Assembly: GCA_027604665.1 (NCBI GenBank)
Contig: JADGIZ010000458.1
Span: 1-13,359, forward strand
Reading direction: 5' to 3'
Length of the DNA stretch: 13,359 nt
Origin: Polyrhizophydium stewartii
Lineage: Eukaryota; Chytridiomycota; Chytridiomycetes; Rhizophydiales
Under the pieces are notes generated by a model that was given only the letters and a program-made list of their open reading frames with translations, was not told where the DNA came from and did no database searches. The number at the start of each line of letters is the position of its first letter. Within the stretch, counting starts at the first letter, position 1. A program made the translations under genes and the position numbers. Positions 1 through 9,300 of the stretch are shown in pieces.

Positions 1-604
1 GTGCAGCCGCGGCGGCGTGTGGGGCAGCTGTGGCCGGGCCGGCGTTCGGGGTGCGGTGGGCCGAGGGGCGCTTCTTTGGACCCATCTCGCACTTGGGCAA
101 AGTGTCCGAACGGCTTCCAGGCGGCCGGCCAAGTGGCACAGGCAGGGGTGGCCGCCACCAGCGGTTGCGTCTGGGCAAGGGTTCGGTGTTGCCCCCCACC
201 TCAGGGGGCACAGGAGCTTGAAAGGCCCGTGACGCCAACCAGATGCGATGCCGAGCTCGCCTGTGGCCAGTCCCGGCCAGACCCGGCGAGCCGGTGTGCT
301 CAAGGCCAAACGAGTCCAGCGCCTCGTGCCTGCATTTGGGCGATGGGGGGACGGGACTGTGCGGTGAGGCAGTATCTTGGAGAGAGGAAGCTTGAGAGAG
401 GCAGTTGGTTTCTCAGGACGGGTTGGGCGAACCCTTGATTGGACAGGGAGTGCGCAATGTGTCGGCGCTTGCGTTTGAGGGGTGGGCGGGGCAGTCTCGC
501 AGGGGATCGATTCTCTGTTCGATGGTCAGTGCGGCGATGAGGTCAAGCCAGGTGAGGTCGGAGGAAGAGAAATCGGCACCCATGGATATTGATGCATCCA
601 ATGG
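1..604. other. Left flank without a convincing gene
   Basis: Several frames stay open here because the DNA is GC-rich, including one open from base 1 to 438 on the plus strand. Their translations are rich in Arg, Gly, Pro and Ala and show no domain, signal peptide or recognisable motif. On the minus strand 413-616 encodes a 67-residue peptide with a less biased composition. It has no family resemblance I can name and no clear partner exon. I see no tRNA, rRNA or array. This may be intergenic DNA or the decayed 5' part of the element whose relic lies at 605-988. Confidence 0.4.
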
Positions 605-988
605 TTGGTGTCGCATCCCCCTCTCGCGCCTTCCATGCGACTGACACTAGCCACTCTTGATGCTCCAGACGGCAATGCCAACGCGGTTCATCATCAGATC
701 CACCGCAAGAGGCAGCCGCTTCCGTCAGTCATGCCGCAGCTCAAAGGCGACGATCGCATGGTCGCCCGCGACTATTATGCCAAGGACCTGATCATGCCAT
801 GGAACCGCCGCTACTGCGCAACATGCGACACCATCTGGTGCCGCGACAAGAGTGCGTGCATCAACATGCACTTGCTCGTCATGTTCTACCTGCAGCAGCC
901 ACTGCATTTCGATGCGCAAGGCAAGCCTGTGGTCAAGCAAGGCGGCCCGCTTTACTTGCGCCGTCAACAACAACATGCCCAAGCATGA
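605..988 (+). pseudogene. Possible TnpB/Fanzor-type nuclease relic (C-terminal end)
   Basis: This 127-codon frame carries, at about residues 66-88, the pattern PW-N-RRYCATCDTIW-CRD-x2-AC-x-NM. TnpB and the eukaryotic Fanzor proteins end with a zinc ribbon (CxxC) followed by the RuvC-III motif, typically W-x-RD-x-NAx-NI/M. The CxxC, the Trp, the Arg-Asp pair with the presumed catalytic Asp, and the closing Asn-Met are all here. The usual N of the NA step is S (KSACINM). I see no RuvC-I, RuvC-II or bridge-helix region in the 600 bases upstream in any frame, so any such gene is reduced to its last part. The start at 605 is simply the first ATG and is not supported. Fanzors are known from chytrid fungi, so the context is plausible. 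The alternative is a chance or unrelated zinc-ribbon peptide. Confidence 0.35.
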
Positions 989-1069
989 TGTGAAGCTACT
1001 GCTGTACAGTCCTTTGCCTCGGCAAGGAAACCACAAGTGCGAGTACTTCAGCATCATTTTGTGTTCTTC

Positions 1070-1090
1070 ACAAGGTGATAACCACCTTGT
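1070..1090. repeat. Small perfect inverted repeat
   Basis: ACAAGGTG and CACCTTGT form a perfect 8-bp palindrome around the 5-base spacer ATAAC. It lies between the nuclease-like relic and the ferroportin start, about 110 bases upstream of that ATG. There is no U-tract or other terminator hallmark, and in a fungus a bacterial-style terminator is not expected. It could be a protein-binding dyad or chance. Confidence 0.25.
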
Positions 1091-1197
1091 CACAGATGCT
1101 TGCATCCTGTGTCTGTTTGGTGCTCCCCGGTTGACGGAGCTCGTTTGTGATAAAGTGTCAGGTCCCCAGCAATCACCTCCGGGCAAACTTGCCGTGA

Positions 1198-3065
1198 ATG
1201 TCAGCCGTCGTGACGCTGACCGAAGCGCCGTTGCCGCCCACCGTCATGGTGCTCGCGGATACCACTCAGTCAGCCGGAGCAGACGCGAGCGACGGCGGTA
1301 CGAATGACCGAGGGGCAAGGCCGCCGTCGTTTACAGTCAAGGCTGCGCTGCTGACGGTGCGGCCCATCGAAGGTTCCCGGTCAGAGCGAGGAGCGGCTGA
1401 CACGCCACGGCCAGTCGTACTCGTTCATGACGTGGTCGACTCGCTCGCAAGAGTGGGCGGCAGCGCTGTTCCTGACGTTCGTGTTCCCGGGGACTCTACT
1501 GCCTGTGTCCATCTTCTCGTTGGCGGCGACGGCCACCACCATCCTCGTGTCGCCCCTGACCGTCGGGCTCATCGACAGCTTCCCTCGGCTGCCTGTGACG
1601 CTGTCTGCGCTGTCGGCTCAAAAGCTGGCCATTGCCCTGGCTGCGGGGTTGCTTTGGGCGCGGCACGGATCGTTTGGGAGCCTGCCCGCCGCGGGCGACG
1701 CAGCAGACCGCACCTTCCGTGCCGACGCGGGGTACGTCGTGGTGGTGCTTGCGGGCTGTGTGCTGGCGCTCGCGAGCAGCCTCGCGACGGTGTGCATCGA
1801 GAAGGATTGGGCGGTCGTGATCGCTCGCTCGCAGCAGCAGCCCATATCAGGCACGCCACAGGCCCTTGCTCGCTTGCCATCGCCTGCGCCATGCTAGCTG
1901 ACCACGCTCGCGCAGTGCTGAATGCACAGCTGCGCCGCATCGATCTCGTCTGCAAGCTGGCCGCCCCGCTGTTCGTGTCTGTTGTCGCGGCGGCGGGCAC
2001 GGTCCCAATCGCAATGGCCGCCGTTGCTGGCCAGAGCCTCACGACCATGGTGCTTGAGTGGATTCTCCTTGTGCGAGTGCACGCAATGGTGCCGCAGCTC
2101 GCCGCCCCGCGGGGAGAGGCGGTCGCAGCAGCAGCAGCCACTTCGGAGCCAAATCCGACGAACGCAGCAGCAGAAAGCGAAGCCGTCGAGATCCAGCCTA
2201 TCCAGCGTCCTGGGCAAACCGAGACGGCGCAACAAGTACCGAACAGTGGCAAGCGAACTTCGGCGCTGCAGCGCACGCTGGGGCACCAGGTTTTCCCAAC
2301 GATCGTGGCGATTGCTCAAGTCTACTTGACGGCGCTCGCATACGGCGGCCCGATGGTCTCATATCTGCTGAACCGTGGCTATTCTCAGACGTTGCTGGCT
2401 ATCCTGCGCGGTGCGTCGGTTGTTTTTGGCCTGCTGGCGACTGTGACCTCAGTCACGAAGCTTGCGCAATCACTCGGCCCGGTACGGCTCGGGCTCTGGG
2501 GCGTCTGGCAACAGACCGTCTGCCTCGCGCCTGCGGTGCTTTCGTTTTGGGTTTCACCGAATCTGGCGTCGTCGTCAGCATGGCTTTCGCCAGCGTTGTT
2601 CTTTGGCGGCGTGACGCTCTCGCGCTGGGGATTGTGGACGTTTGATCTCGCTCAGATGCAAATCTTCCAGGAAAGGCAAGGCCTCGCCCGCCGCTTGTCT
2701 GAAGTTCGCGGAGGTTTGATTCTGACAGCCTTCGTTCTCAGCGTTGCTGAAATTGATGTGGGGCTTCTGAGTGGAGTGCAGCTCTCGCTTCAAAACGTAT
2801 TTGATCTGCTCGGCTATGTTACAACGATTGTGGGTCTCAAGCCATCCTGGCCTTTCGATTCTGGCACGCTGACATGCGCGCCGTTGTGCGGCCATGTGAT
2901 CTCCAGATCTGGCACAACCCAGACGACTTTTGGATTCCGGCGGTTATTTCGTTTGGCGCGGTGCTCAGCGCGGCCATCACGTTCTCCGCATATGCTCGCA
3001 AGGTGCGCGGCCATCTCGTGCACATGGACCGCGTCGCGAGACTCTTCACAAAGAAGACGCAGTGA
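1198..3065 (+). CDS. Ferroportin family iron exporter (SLC40A1/IREG-like), four exons
   Basis: Membrane protein of the ferroportin family, which exports ferrous iron across the plasma or vacuolar membrane. My model is join(1198-1356, 1415-1850, 1898-2829, 2907-3065), 561 aa, a normal family length. The first helix reads LLTSYSFMTWSTRSQEW, matching the family's SHxLSTW-x2-R start. FPGTLLPVSIFSL and EKDWAVVIA follow, then LNAQLRRIDL, equivalent to NATIRRID of animal ferroportin. Several hydrophobic segments follow, with a polar Ala/Glu/Gln-rich loop at mid-protein. The C-terminus is a helix around IPAVISFGAVLSAAITF. Introns 1357-1414 (GTGCGG, CTGAC, CAG) and 2830-2906 (GTGGGT, GCTGAC, CAG) are both phase 0. 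The junction at 1851-1897 needs a 47-nt GC-AG intron or is a frameshift. The ATG at 1198 is preceded directly by an in-frame TGA at 1195. Family call is firm, exon 1 less so. Confidence 0.85.
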
Positions 3066-3325
3066 GCGCATAAAAGAAAGCGCAGAGGGACGCTCCAATT
3101 ACGAAGAAAAGATTCGTTATCCCATTTGTTGCTGGCTTGATGTAGGGTGATGTGGTGTGGCAAGGACCATGCCAGCAAGGTGAGGAGCGCGAGCCACCCC
3201 GGACACCCCGGGTAGCCGCCCCCGGCATGGCGCGTGGAAGACAGCGCCGCGTCGCAAGCGGCAGGCAGCGGGCAAAGGGCCTGCTGGCGGTGTGCCCAGA
3301 CAGGAAGCAGGGCCAAGGCAGCAAA
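3066..3325. other. Convergent intergenic gap
   Basis: These 260 bases separate the 3' ends of the ferroportin (plus) and the Hsp70-like gene (minus), so they should hold both 3' untranslated regions. I see no gene, no clear polyadenylation hexamer and no strong hairpin. There is a short C/G-run patch near 3195-3225. Confidence 0.5.
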
Positions 3326-5831
3326 TCACTCAATGACGAGAGACATTTGCTGCTCCTGGCCGGTGGCAACAATGGTGGCGATAGCCTTGAGCTCCGTTTG
3401 TCCAAAGAGGTAGCGGATGTTGACGAGGCGGTTGGGCAGATGCGTGGGCACGTCGGTGGCCAGGATACCCAGCTCGGTGACATCGCGGACCATGCGGTAC
3501 GAGAAGCACCTTCCAGGTTCCAGACGCATCGGCGTCGCAACCAGCCGGACCTGCGCGCGCGTTTGTGTTGCGTACATGGGGTAAGCCGAGGAAAAGAACT
3601 CCTCGTTGGCCTTGACCTCCTGGTTCTCTGTCGACGCACCAAGGTCAGCACATCTGGATGCGCGCAGAGGGTGCGGCGTTGGTCCCATCGGTGCGGCACG
3701 CACCAGCAACGAGGCACTTGAAAACACGGACAAACCGCTCGCCAGCCTCGTTTCTGCCCCAGATGGCATTGTCAGCAAGCGCCCACACGCAAGATAAGGG
3801 GTAAAGGCGCGCGTGAAAAGGTGACGCACTGCCAGACGTCACGCTCGGCATAGCGGTCAATGTCAGTGATGGCAATGTTGGAGATGTAGCCGTACGAGTA
3901 GCGGCAGCGGCGAACCTGGATGCGCGACGGGTCGAGGCCGTACACGACGGCACCTTGGACTGCACCGAGTATTTTGACCAGTTAGCTTGCAGGTGGCTAT
4001 CCGGGCCGCGAGGGCGAGGATGCAACTGAGGCGCACCAACTGCCGCGGTGGGGTCGAGGGGAACGACAATCTTGCGGAAGTATGGTGCAAAGCGCTCGTT
4101 GACCCGCTTGCACAGATAGCGCGACGACGAAAAGCCGCCAACGAGGACGAGGTAGTCGCACTGCCCGCCAATCGACTCGAGCTGCTCCTGCACGAGCTTG
4201 AGGCATTCGTTGACGGGCTCGTGGAAGATCTCCATCATTTGTTCTACAGGGACGTGAAGCTCCTCCTCAGTGTCCTGCTCGTCGATCCAGCGCTGCTTGG
4301 TTTCATCCGACACAAACTGGAGCATGCCGGCCGGAAACGGGATGATTTCGGGAACCGGCTCCTGGCCAGGGGGCGGGGGGCCAAGGAAGTCACGCTTGGC
4401 GCGCTCCCACTCCTGAAGCACTGCGCTCGCATTCAGAGAACAGAGATCAGCAATCATCGACGTCTGGACGAAGCAAAGCGGAGCAACTTACATGCGGCAA
4501 GCAGCTCGGGACGCTTGCGCTTCATCTCGTTAAAGTGCTCGGTGCCGATCTGAGCACGGAAGAACTTGAGGAAGCTTTTGTCGACGTAGGTGGAGCCACA
4601 CAGCGCACCGGTACCACGCGAGGCCTCGGTGAGACGCGGCGCCTCTGCAAGGCCCTTGCGGCCGCCCTGGGCAGACGAGCCGTTGCTGTCAGACCGGAAC
4701 ATGCCGCTGTTGCCGGTGATTGTGTGCGTGGTCAAGTCGACGGTGCCACCGCCTGTAAGCGAGATGCAACGATCAGCGTCACAAAGGCGCAGGTGGGGAG
4801 TTGGAATGGCGGGCACTAGCGGACCCACCGGCATCGAGAATCATGTAGGTCGAGCCGCTCTTGCTCGACAGCTCGCTAACAGCTTTGAGCGTGTAGAGCG
4901 CAGCGGCCTCCGGCTCGAGGATAATGCAGAGTGAGTTCTGGTTGGAGTCGTTGACGATGCCCGCGAGGGTGGCCGCCTGGCGCACAAGGTTCTTTGCGCG
5001 CTCGTCCCAGATGGCCGGCACGGTGATGCACCACAGGACGTCGTTCTTGTCGAGATCAAAGAAGCGGTGGCGCAAGACTTCGAGCGCCTGGTTGGAGATG
5101 AAGCGCAGATAGTCGATCGAGGGCCTCATCCAGTTCATGTCCTCTGGGAGTCCGTCTCTTGGGGTCTCTGGGTTGAACCACAGCTTGAACTTTTTGATTT
5201 CGATCAGCTCGCCGCTGCGAAGAAGCCTCGTCTCTGTGCAAGCAGGCGCAGCGGCCCGGGTCAGCGGCGAAACTGGGGAGGCGCACGCCTTGGAGGTTTG
5301 GCCCAGCTCGCGAGCAGGACGCTCGGCAGCGCTCTCCGCTCCAGCGCGAGCCATGTGGCGGCGATCAACGTCATCGTTTGGCACACAGCACGGGCGCTGC
5401 TGTGCGGCGCGGCGGACCGGCCGCGGAGCCGGGGACAGGGGGCGGGGCCGCGCAGGAGCCGGCAGGGCGCGAGGCGCAACGAGGACGAGCGCCAAGCGGC
5501 GGCGGGTCAGCAGGCGGCTCGGGCACGGCCGCCCGGGAACAGGACGCACCCCCAGTACACCGGCGTGTAGGTGCCGTCCGGCTCGCGGCGGTAGCGGATC
5601 GACGTGATGGTCTTGCAGTACGGCGTGTTGGACGGCTGGTTCTCCCAGTCGTTGTAGCCTCGGACCTCATCGGGCTGCTCGACCGACGCTGCGTGCCGAG
5701 GGAGTCAGCAGGCGGTGTTTCTGGCGGCGGCGGCGGCGGCCCACGGCGCACGCACCCCAGGCAAAGCCCGAGTACGTGGTGCCAAAGTCGATTCCCACGA
5801 CGAACTTGTGGGTTAGTTCGATTGTGGTCAT
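3326..5831 (-). CDS. HSPA12-like divergent Hsp70 ATPase, nine exons
   Basis: Cytosolic Hsp70-superfamily ATPase of the divergent HSPA12-like type that is multiplied in many fungi; the client role is unknown. Model, in transcription order: 5831-5756, 5688-5550, 5399-5287, 5233-4829, 4752-4492, 4420-4037, 3959-3830, 3753-3704, 3627-3326. It gives 619 aa, and all eight intron phases close. The phosphate-1 motif VVGIDFGTTYSG is at residues 11-22. KKFKLWFNPE and VPAIWDERAKNLVRQAA follow. Phosphate-2 is DAGGGTVDL (243-251), and the adenosine motif VLVGGFSSSRYL is near 423. The C-terminus (TELGILATDVP, NIRYLFGQTELKA) is the short fungal type, without a classical peptide-binding domain and lid. Donors are mainly GTGCGT/GTGCGC, with one GTGGGT and one GTAAGT; intron 6 has a perfect GCTAAC branch site. 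The third exon (5399-5287) and its 150-nt upstream intron are the weakest part. Its peptide (W-LALERRALPS) has no clear family match, but joining exon 2 directly to exon 4 breaks the frame. Confidence 0.88.
5723..5740. repeat. GGC trinucleotide microsatellite in intron 1 of the Hsp70-like gene
   Basis: Six uninterrupted GGC units lie inside the 67-nt first intron (5755-5689, minus strand). They sit between the GTGCGT donor and the branch-like TGCTGAC. Length changes here would not alter the protein but could affect a very short intron's splicing. Confidence 0.7.
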
Positions 5832-6353
5832 TAGGTTAACGGCCGCAAGGGAAGCCAGCGAAAATTCGGTTGCGGGAAATATGGGCGCTTCCAGGGAGGT
5901 GGCCGTCCTGCCAACCGCCGCTCGTGCCGCGCCTGGGGTCGGATGGTGACGACTTGTTGCTGCAGACCCGGGACTGTGAATTCACGCTAAGCTTCATTGT
6001 CATGCGAGGGGACGTTGCGGTGTGAGGGACAGGGGGAGGGGGCAGTGCGACTATTGTGAGTTTGGCGTCAGTCGGGAAAACTCGATTGATGCGTGGTGTC
6101 ATCATGCAATTGAGTGCGCACGGCTCACCAGCCGATGATATCACATGGGGAAGCAGCGCACGCTTCAGAAAGAAACCGGTGCACCGCGGCGCCATAGACG
6201 GGGGTCTGTGTGCTGGATCGGCCGGAATGGATCGAGTGTTGTGAGCGTTGATTAACAGAAGCGGCTTTGCAGTAATGGCGGTTGCTGGCGATAGCTGTGC
6301 CAACGGTATAAACAGACAAACGTTGCTGCGTAAAGCAATTCCCGCATCATATC
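5832..6353. other. Intergenic: Hsp70-like promoter side and fungalysin 3' side
   Basis: Both neighbours are on the minus strand. These 522 bases therefore hold the 3' end of the fungalysin transcript (right part) and the promoter of the Hsp70-like gene (left part). No credible coding region is present; the 62- to 155-codon frames have no domain signature. The right half is AT-richer than the flanking genes. A heat-shock-element-like pair lies at 5860-5867. No TATA box is evident near the ATG at 5831. Confidence 0.5.
5860..5867. promoter_or_regulatory. Heat-shock-element-like dimer (GAAnnTTC), weak
   Basis: GAAAATTC is a head-to-head pair of nGAAn units, the core of a heat-shock element, 29 bases upstream of the ATG of the Hsp70-like gene. 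A functional element normally needs three or more alternating units. The next GAA (5876-5878) is not in the right register. The position is also very close to the start codon. HSPA12-like proteins are often not heat-induced. Chance is the likelier explanation. Confidence 0.15.
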
Positions 6354-9300
6354 TTAAATCCTGTGAGTCGTCGTGGGCTCATTGCTCGATCTTGATAATG
6401 TGGATGATGCCGGGTAGGTTGAAGAAGTGGGTTCGCATAGCAAAGTTTGCTGAGAAGCAGAAAGAGAAGTAGAATGTGATATGCATCTGCTCAGAGATAG
6501 AGTTGTGCTGCTCGATGTCGGCTTGGTGCTCATCGGCAAGTCGCTGGCCAGCGGTGCACTGGTAGTCGACGCAGCCTCGGTGTCCGATGTTGGCTCGGTG
6601 CTCGTTGGCGCGTCGTTGATCAGCGGCGCATTGGTCGTTGATGCTGTCTCGGTCGCCGACGCAACCTCGGTGCTCGATGTTGGCTCGGTGCTCGATGCAG
6701 CCTCGGTGCTCGACGCCATCTCGGTGCTCGTTGGCGCGTCGTTGATCAGCGGCGCACTGGTCGTCAATGTTGGCTCGGTGCTCGACGCAGCCTCGGTGCT
6801 CGATGTTGGATCGGTGCTCGACGCAGCCTCGGTGCTCGACGCAACCTCGGTGCTCGTTGTTGGATCGGTGCTCGTTGGCGCGTCGTTGATCAACGGCGCA
6901 CTGGTCGTCGATGTCGTCTCGATCGCCGACGCAGCCTCGGTGCTCGTTGTTGGCTCGGTACTCGACGCAGCCTCGGTGCTCGACGCAACCTCGGTGCTCG
7001 ATGTTGGCTCGGTGCTCGTTGGCGCGTCGTTGATCAGCGGCGCAGTGGTCGTCGATGCCGTCTCGGTCGCCGACGCAGCCTCGGTGCTCGTTGTTGGCTC
7101 GGTGCTCGACGCAGCCTCGGTGCTCGATGTTGGATCGGTGCTCGTTGGCGCGTCGTTGATCAGCGGCGGATAGGTCGTTGACGCAGCCTCGGTCGCCGAC
7201 GCAGCCTTGGTGCTCGATGTAGTCTCGGTGCTCGATGTTGGTTCGGTGATCGTTGGCAAAGCGGTGCTGGCAGCCGGCACAACACTTGCTGAGGGTTCTG
7301 AGCTTGATAGTGTTGATAAATATGGCGCTGTAAGTTCCAACAACTCTGAATGAGCTTCTCGAGAAATAATGCATGATTCTTCTGTAAAAACAATGTCGGA
7401 CTTACTCGATAGAGAAGTCAAGATGCCGGTGAGTGTTGAGTCGCCGATTGGCGCGCCAATGGCAGTCGAACTGGTGCTTGCTGTTGTTATGCTCATAATA
7501 CTAGACCATGTGCCAGCCGATTGCGAAGAGGTTGTTGTTGACGCCTGCGTCGTTGTTGTCAAGATCAGCACGCTGCTAGATGAACCAGTTGAACTCGGCG
7601 CCGCAGTTGTGCTCGAGAATTGAGATGTGCTCGAGGACAAAGACAAGCTCAAAGATGAAGAGCTCGAAACCGCAGTCCCACTTGACGGCGTTGGCGTGCC
7701 TGAAGTCGAAAAGGCGCTCAGAGACAGGAACGCATTGGCAGAAGACGACGTCGACAAGGATGCCAACGTGCTCGATGCGAACGCTGTTGTCGGCGCGGCG
7801 GTGCATTCGGCTGGGACATCAAAGCCATCTTCCTTGCTCTCTGTCGCACTCACGCCGGCGCCGCGCTTGGCAAAGCCCTTCCAGATGTCGCACTTGTACT
7901 TTCCGCCGTAGTAAGTCTGGTCGGCCGTCAGGATGGCGTCGCGCGCTTGCAGGAACGTTGGGTTGCACGGCTGCGCCATCATGCCGCCGATCACGAGCTG
8001 CAGAGCGACAATGTTGCCGGCAGTCGACTTGGCATCGCGCAGGTTGGCGTTGAAGCCGTATTTGTCGACGAGATTCCAGTAAACCTCCCAAAGCAGCTCG
8101 ACCCAAACCTCGCCCGCGTCATGCACCTCGGTTCGTGTCTGCAGATCGCTGAAGCGCAGAGGATTAATTTCGTCGTCGGTCGAGTACGGGAACCACCTGA
8201 TGCCGGCCGGATCGTTGACAACATAGTCGCCAATGACAATTGGGGTCGTGCGAGTATCGGTTGGCTTAGAGATGAACACGAGTGCGACAAAGTCAGACCA
8301 GCCCTCGCCGAGCCCAGCGGCCTCATCAGACGACAAGCATTGCGTGGTGGCCGAGCCGCCGGTCAGACGAGTCGAGACGCCGTGTGTGTACTCGTGAATC
8401 GGGATGGCGCTCTCGAGCGAGCCGTCGCGCAGAGGAAACGTCCCGGTAAAGACAAACATGCGCATCAGCGGTGCCTGGCCGTCGGCGGGCGTCGAAAAGT
8501 CGGCGTTGTCGGTGTCGTTGGGGTCCTGCACGCTGGCCACTAGGGCATCGTTGCCCAGACCGCCCCTGCCGTTGTTGTTGAGCTGGAAGTTGCCCGCCAC
8601 CTCGGTGAATCCGTATTGATACATAACGTCATGCATGGTGTTGGTGATGTAGAACAGGTGCACGGTTGCGGCCTGGACGTTGGCTGCCGTAAACGGCTGC
8701 TGAGAGGGATTCCATGAGGAGTCGAAGACGCCGCTTGACGACGAGCCATACGTGATCGCGACTTCAGCTGCGGTGCGCTTGGCAACATCGACGTTATTGC
8801 CCTTGGTCTTGCCCGAGGCGTCGGTCCATCCGTTTGGCGAAGCCGTCGCATCTTCGGGATTGGAAACGGGCGAAAAGCCCTGCAATGGGTTGGTCTTGGG
8901 CAGAGCGACGACTTTGTACGTCGCCTTCTTGACAAAATCGACGGCATGAACAATCTCGCCTGCAAAAGGTATCGAATAGTCAGCAGTTGTGCAAGAACTC
9001 GACCGAGAGTGCGCCAGCGCACCAGTGTCTGCCGCAATCCAGCACTGGATCCATTTGTGAGTCTCGTCGTCGCGCAACTGGAGCTTGTAGGCGTAGAGGA
9101 TGCCGCTTCCAGTGTCGACGTACTCGGCAACGGTCGCAAAGTCCTTGTTGTGCGGTATGCCCGTTTTCTTGACGGCCTTGGCGATCGCCTGATCGGCCGT
9201 AAGCTTCCCGGAGGCTTTTGGGATCCTCGCCTTTGTGAACGAGCCGACCGCGCCAAACGACGACGAGAACGATACGATCTGGCCTTTTTGGACATGTGCG

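Noticed and set aside
1..438. Plus-strand frame open from the first base
   Set aside because: Low-complexity Arg/Gly/Pro/Ala peptide with scattered Cys and no recognisable motif; it looks like a chance frame in GC-rich DNA.
725..1186. 153-codon minus-strand frame with several Cys and His
   Set aside because: It overlaps the nuclease-like relic on the other strand; the peptide has no ordered zinc-finger spacing or hydrophobic pattern.
1569..2276. 235-codon minus-strand frame over the ferroportin gene
   Set aside because: It lies opposite membrane-helix exons with clear ferroportin motifs; the Arg/Ser/Ala composition is that of a shadow frame.
1198..3150. Reading the ferroportin as one uninterrupted 650-codon protein
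   Set aside because: The N-terminal 180 codons of that frame lack membrane segments, while the matching helices are in another frame at 1415-1850; the C-terminal end also shifts frame at an intron (2830-2906).
5234..5549. A single long intron joining Hsp70-like exon 2 directly to exon 4
   Set aside because: The consensus donor at 5549 is phase 2 and the CACAG acceptor before 5233 requires phase 1, so the frame would break.
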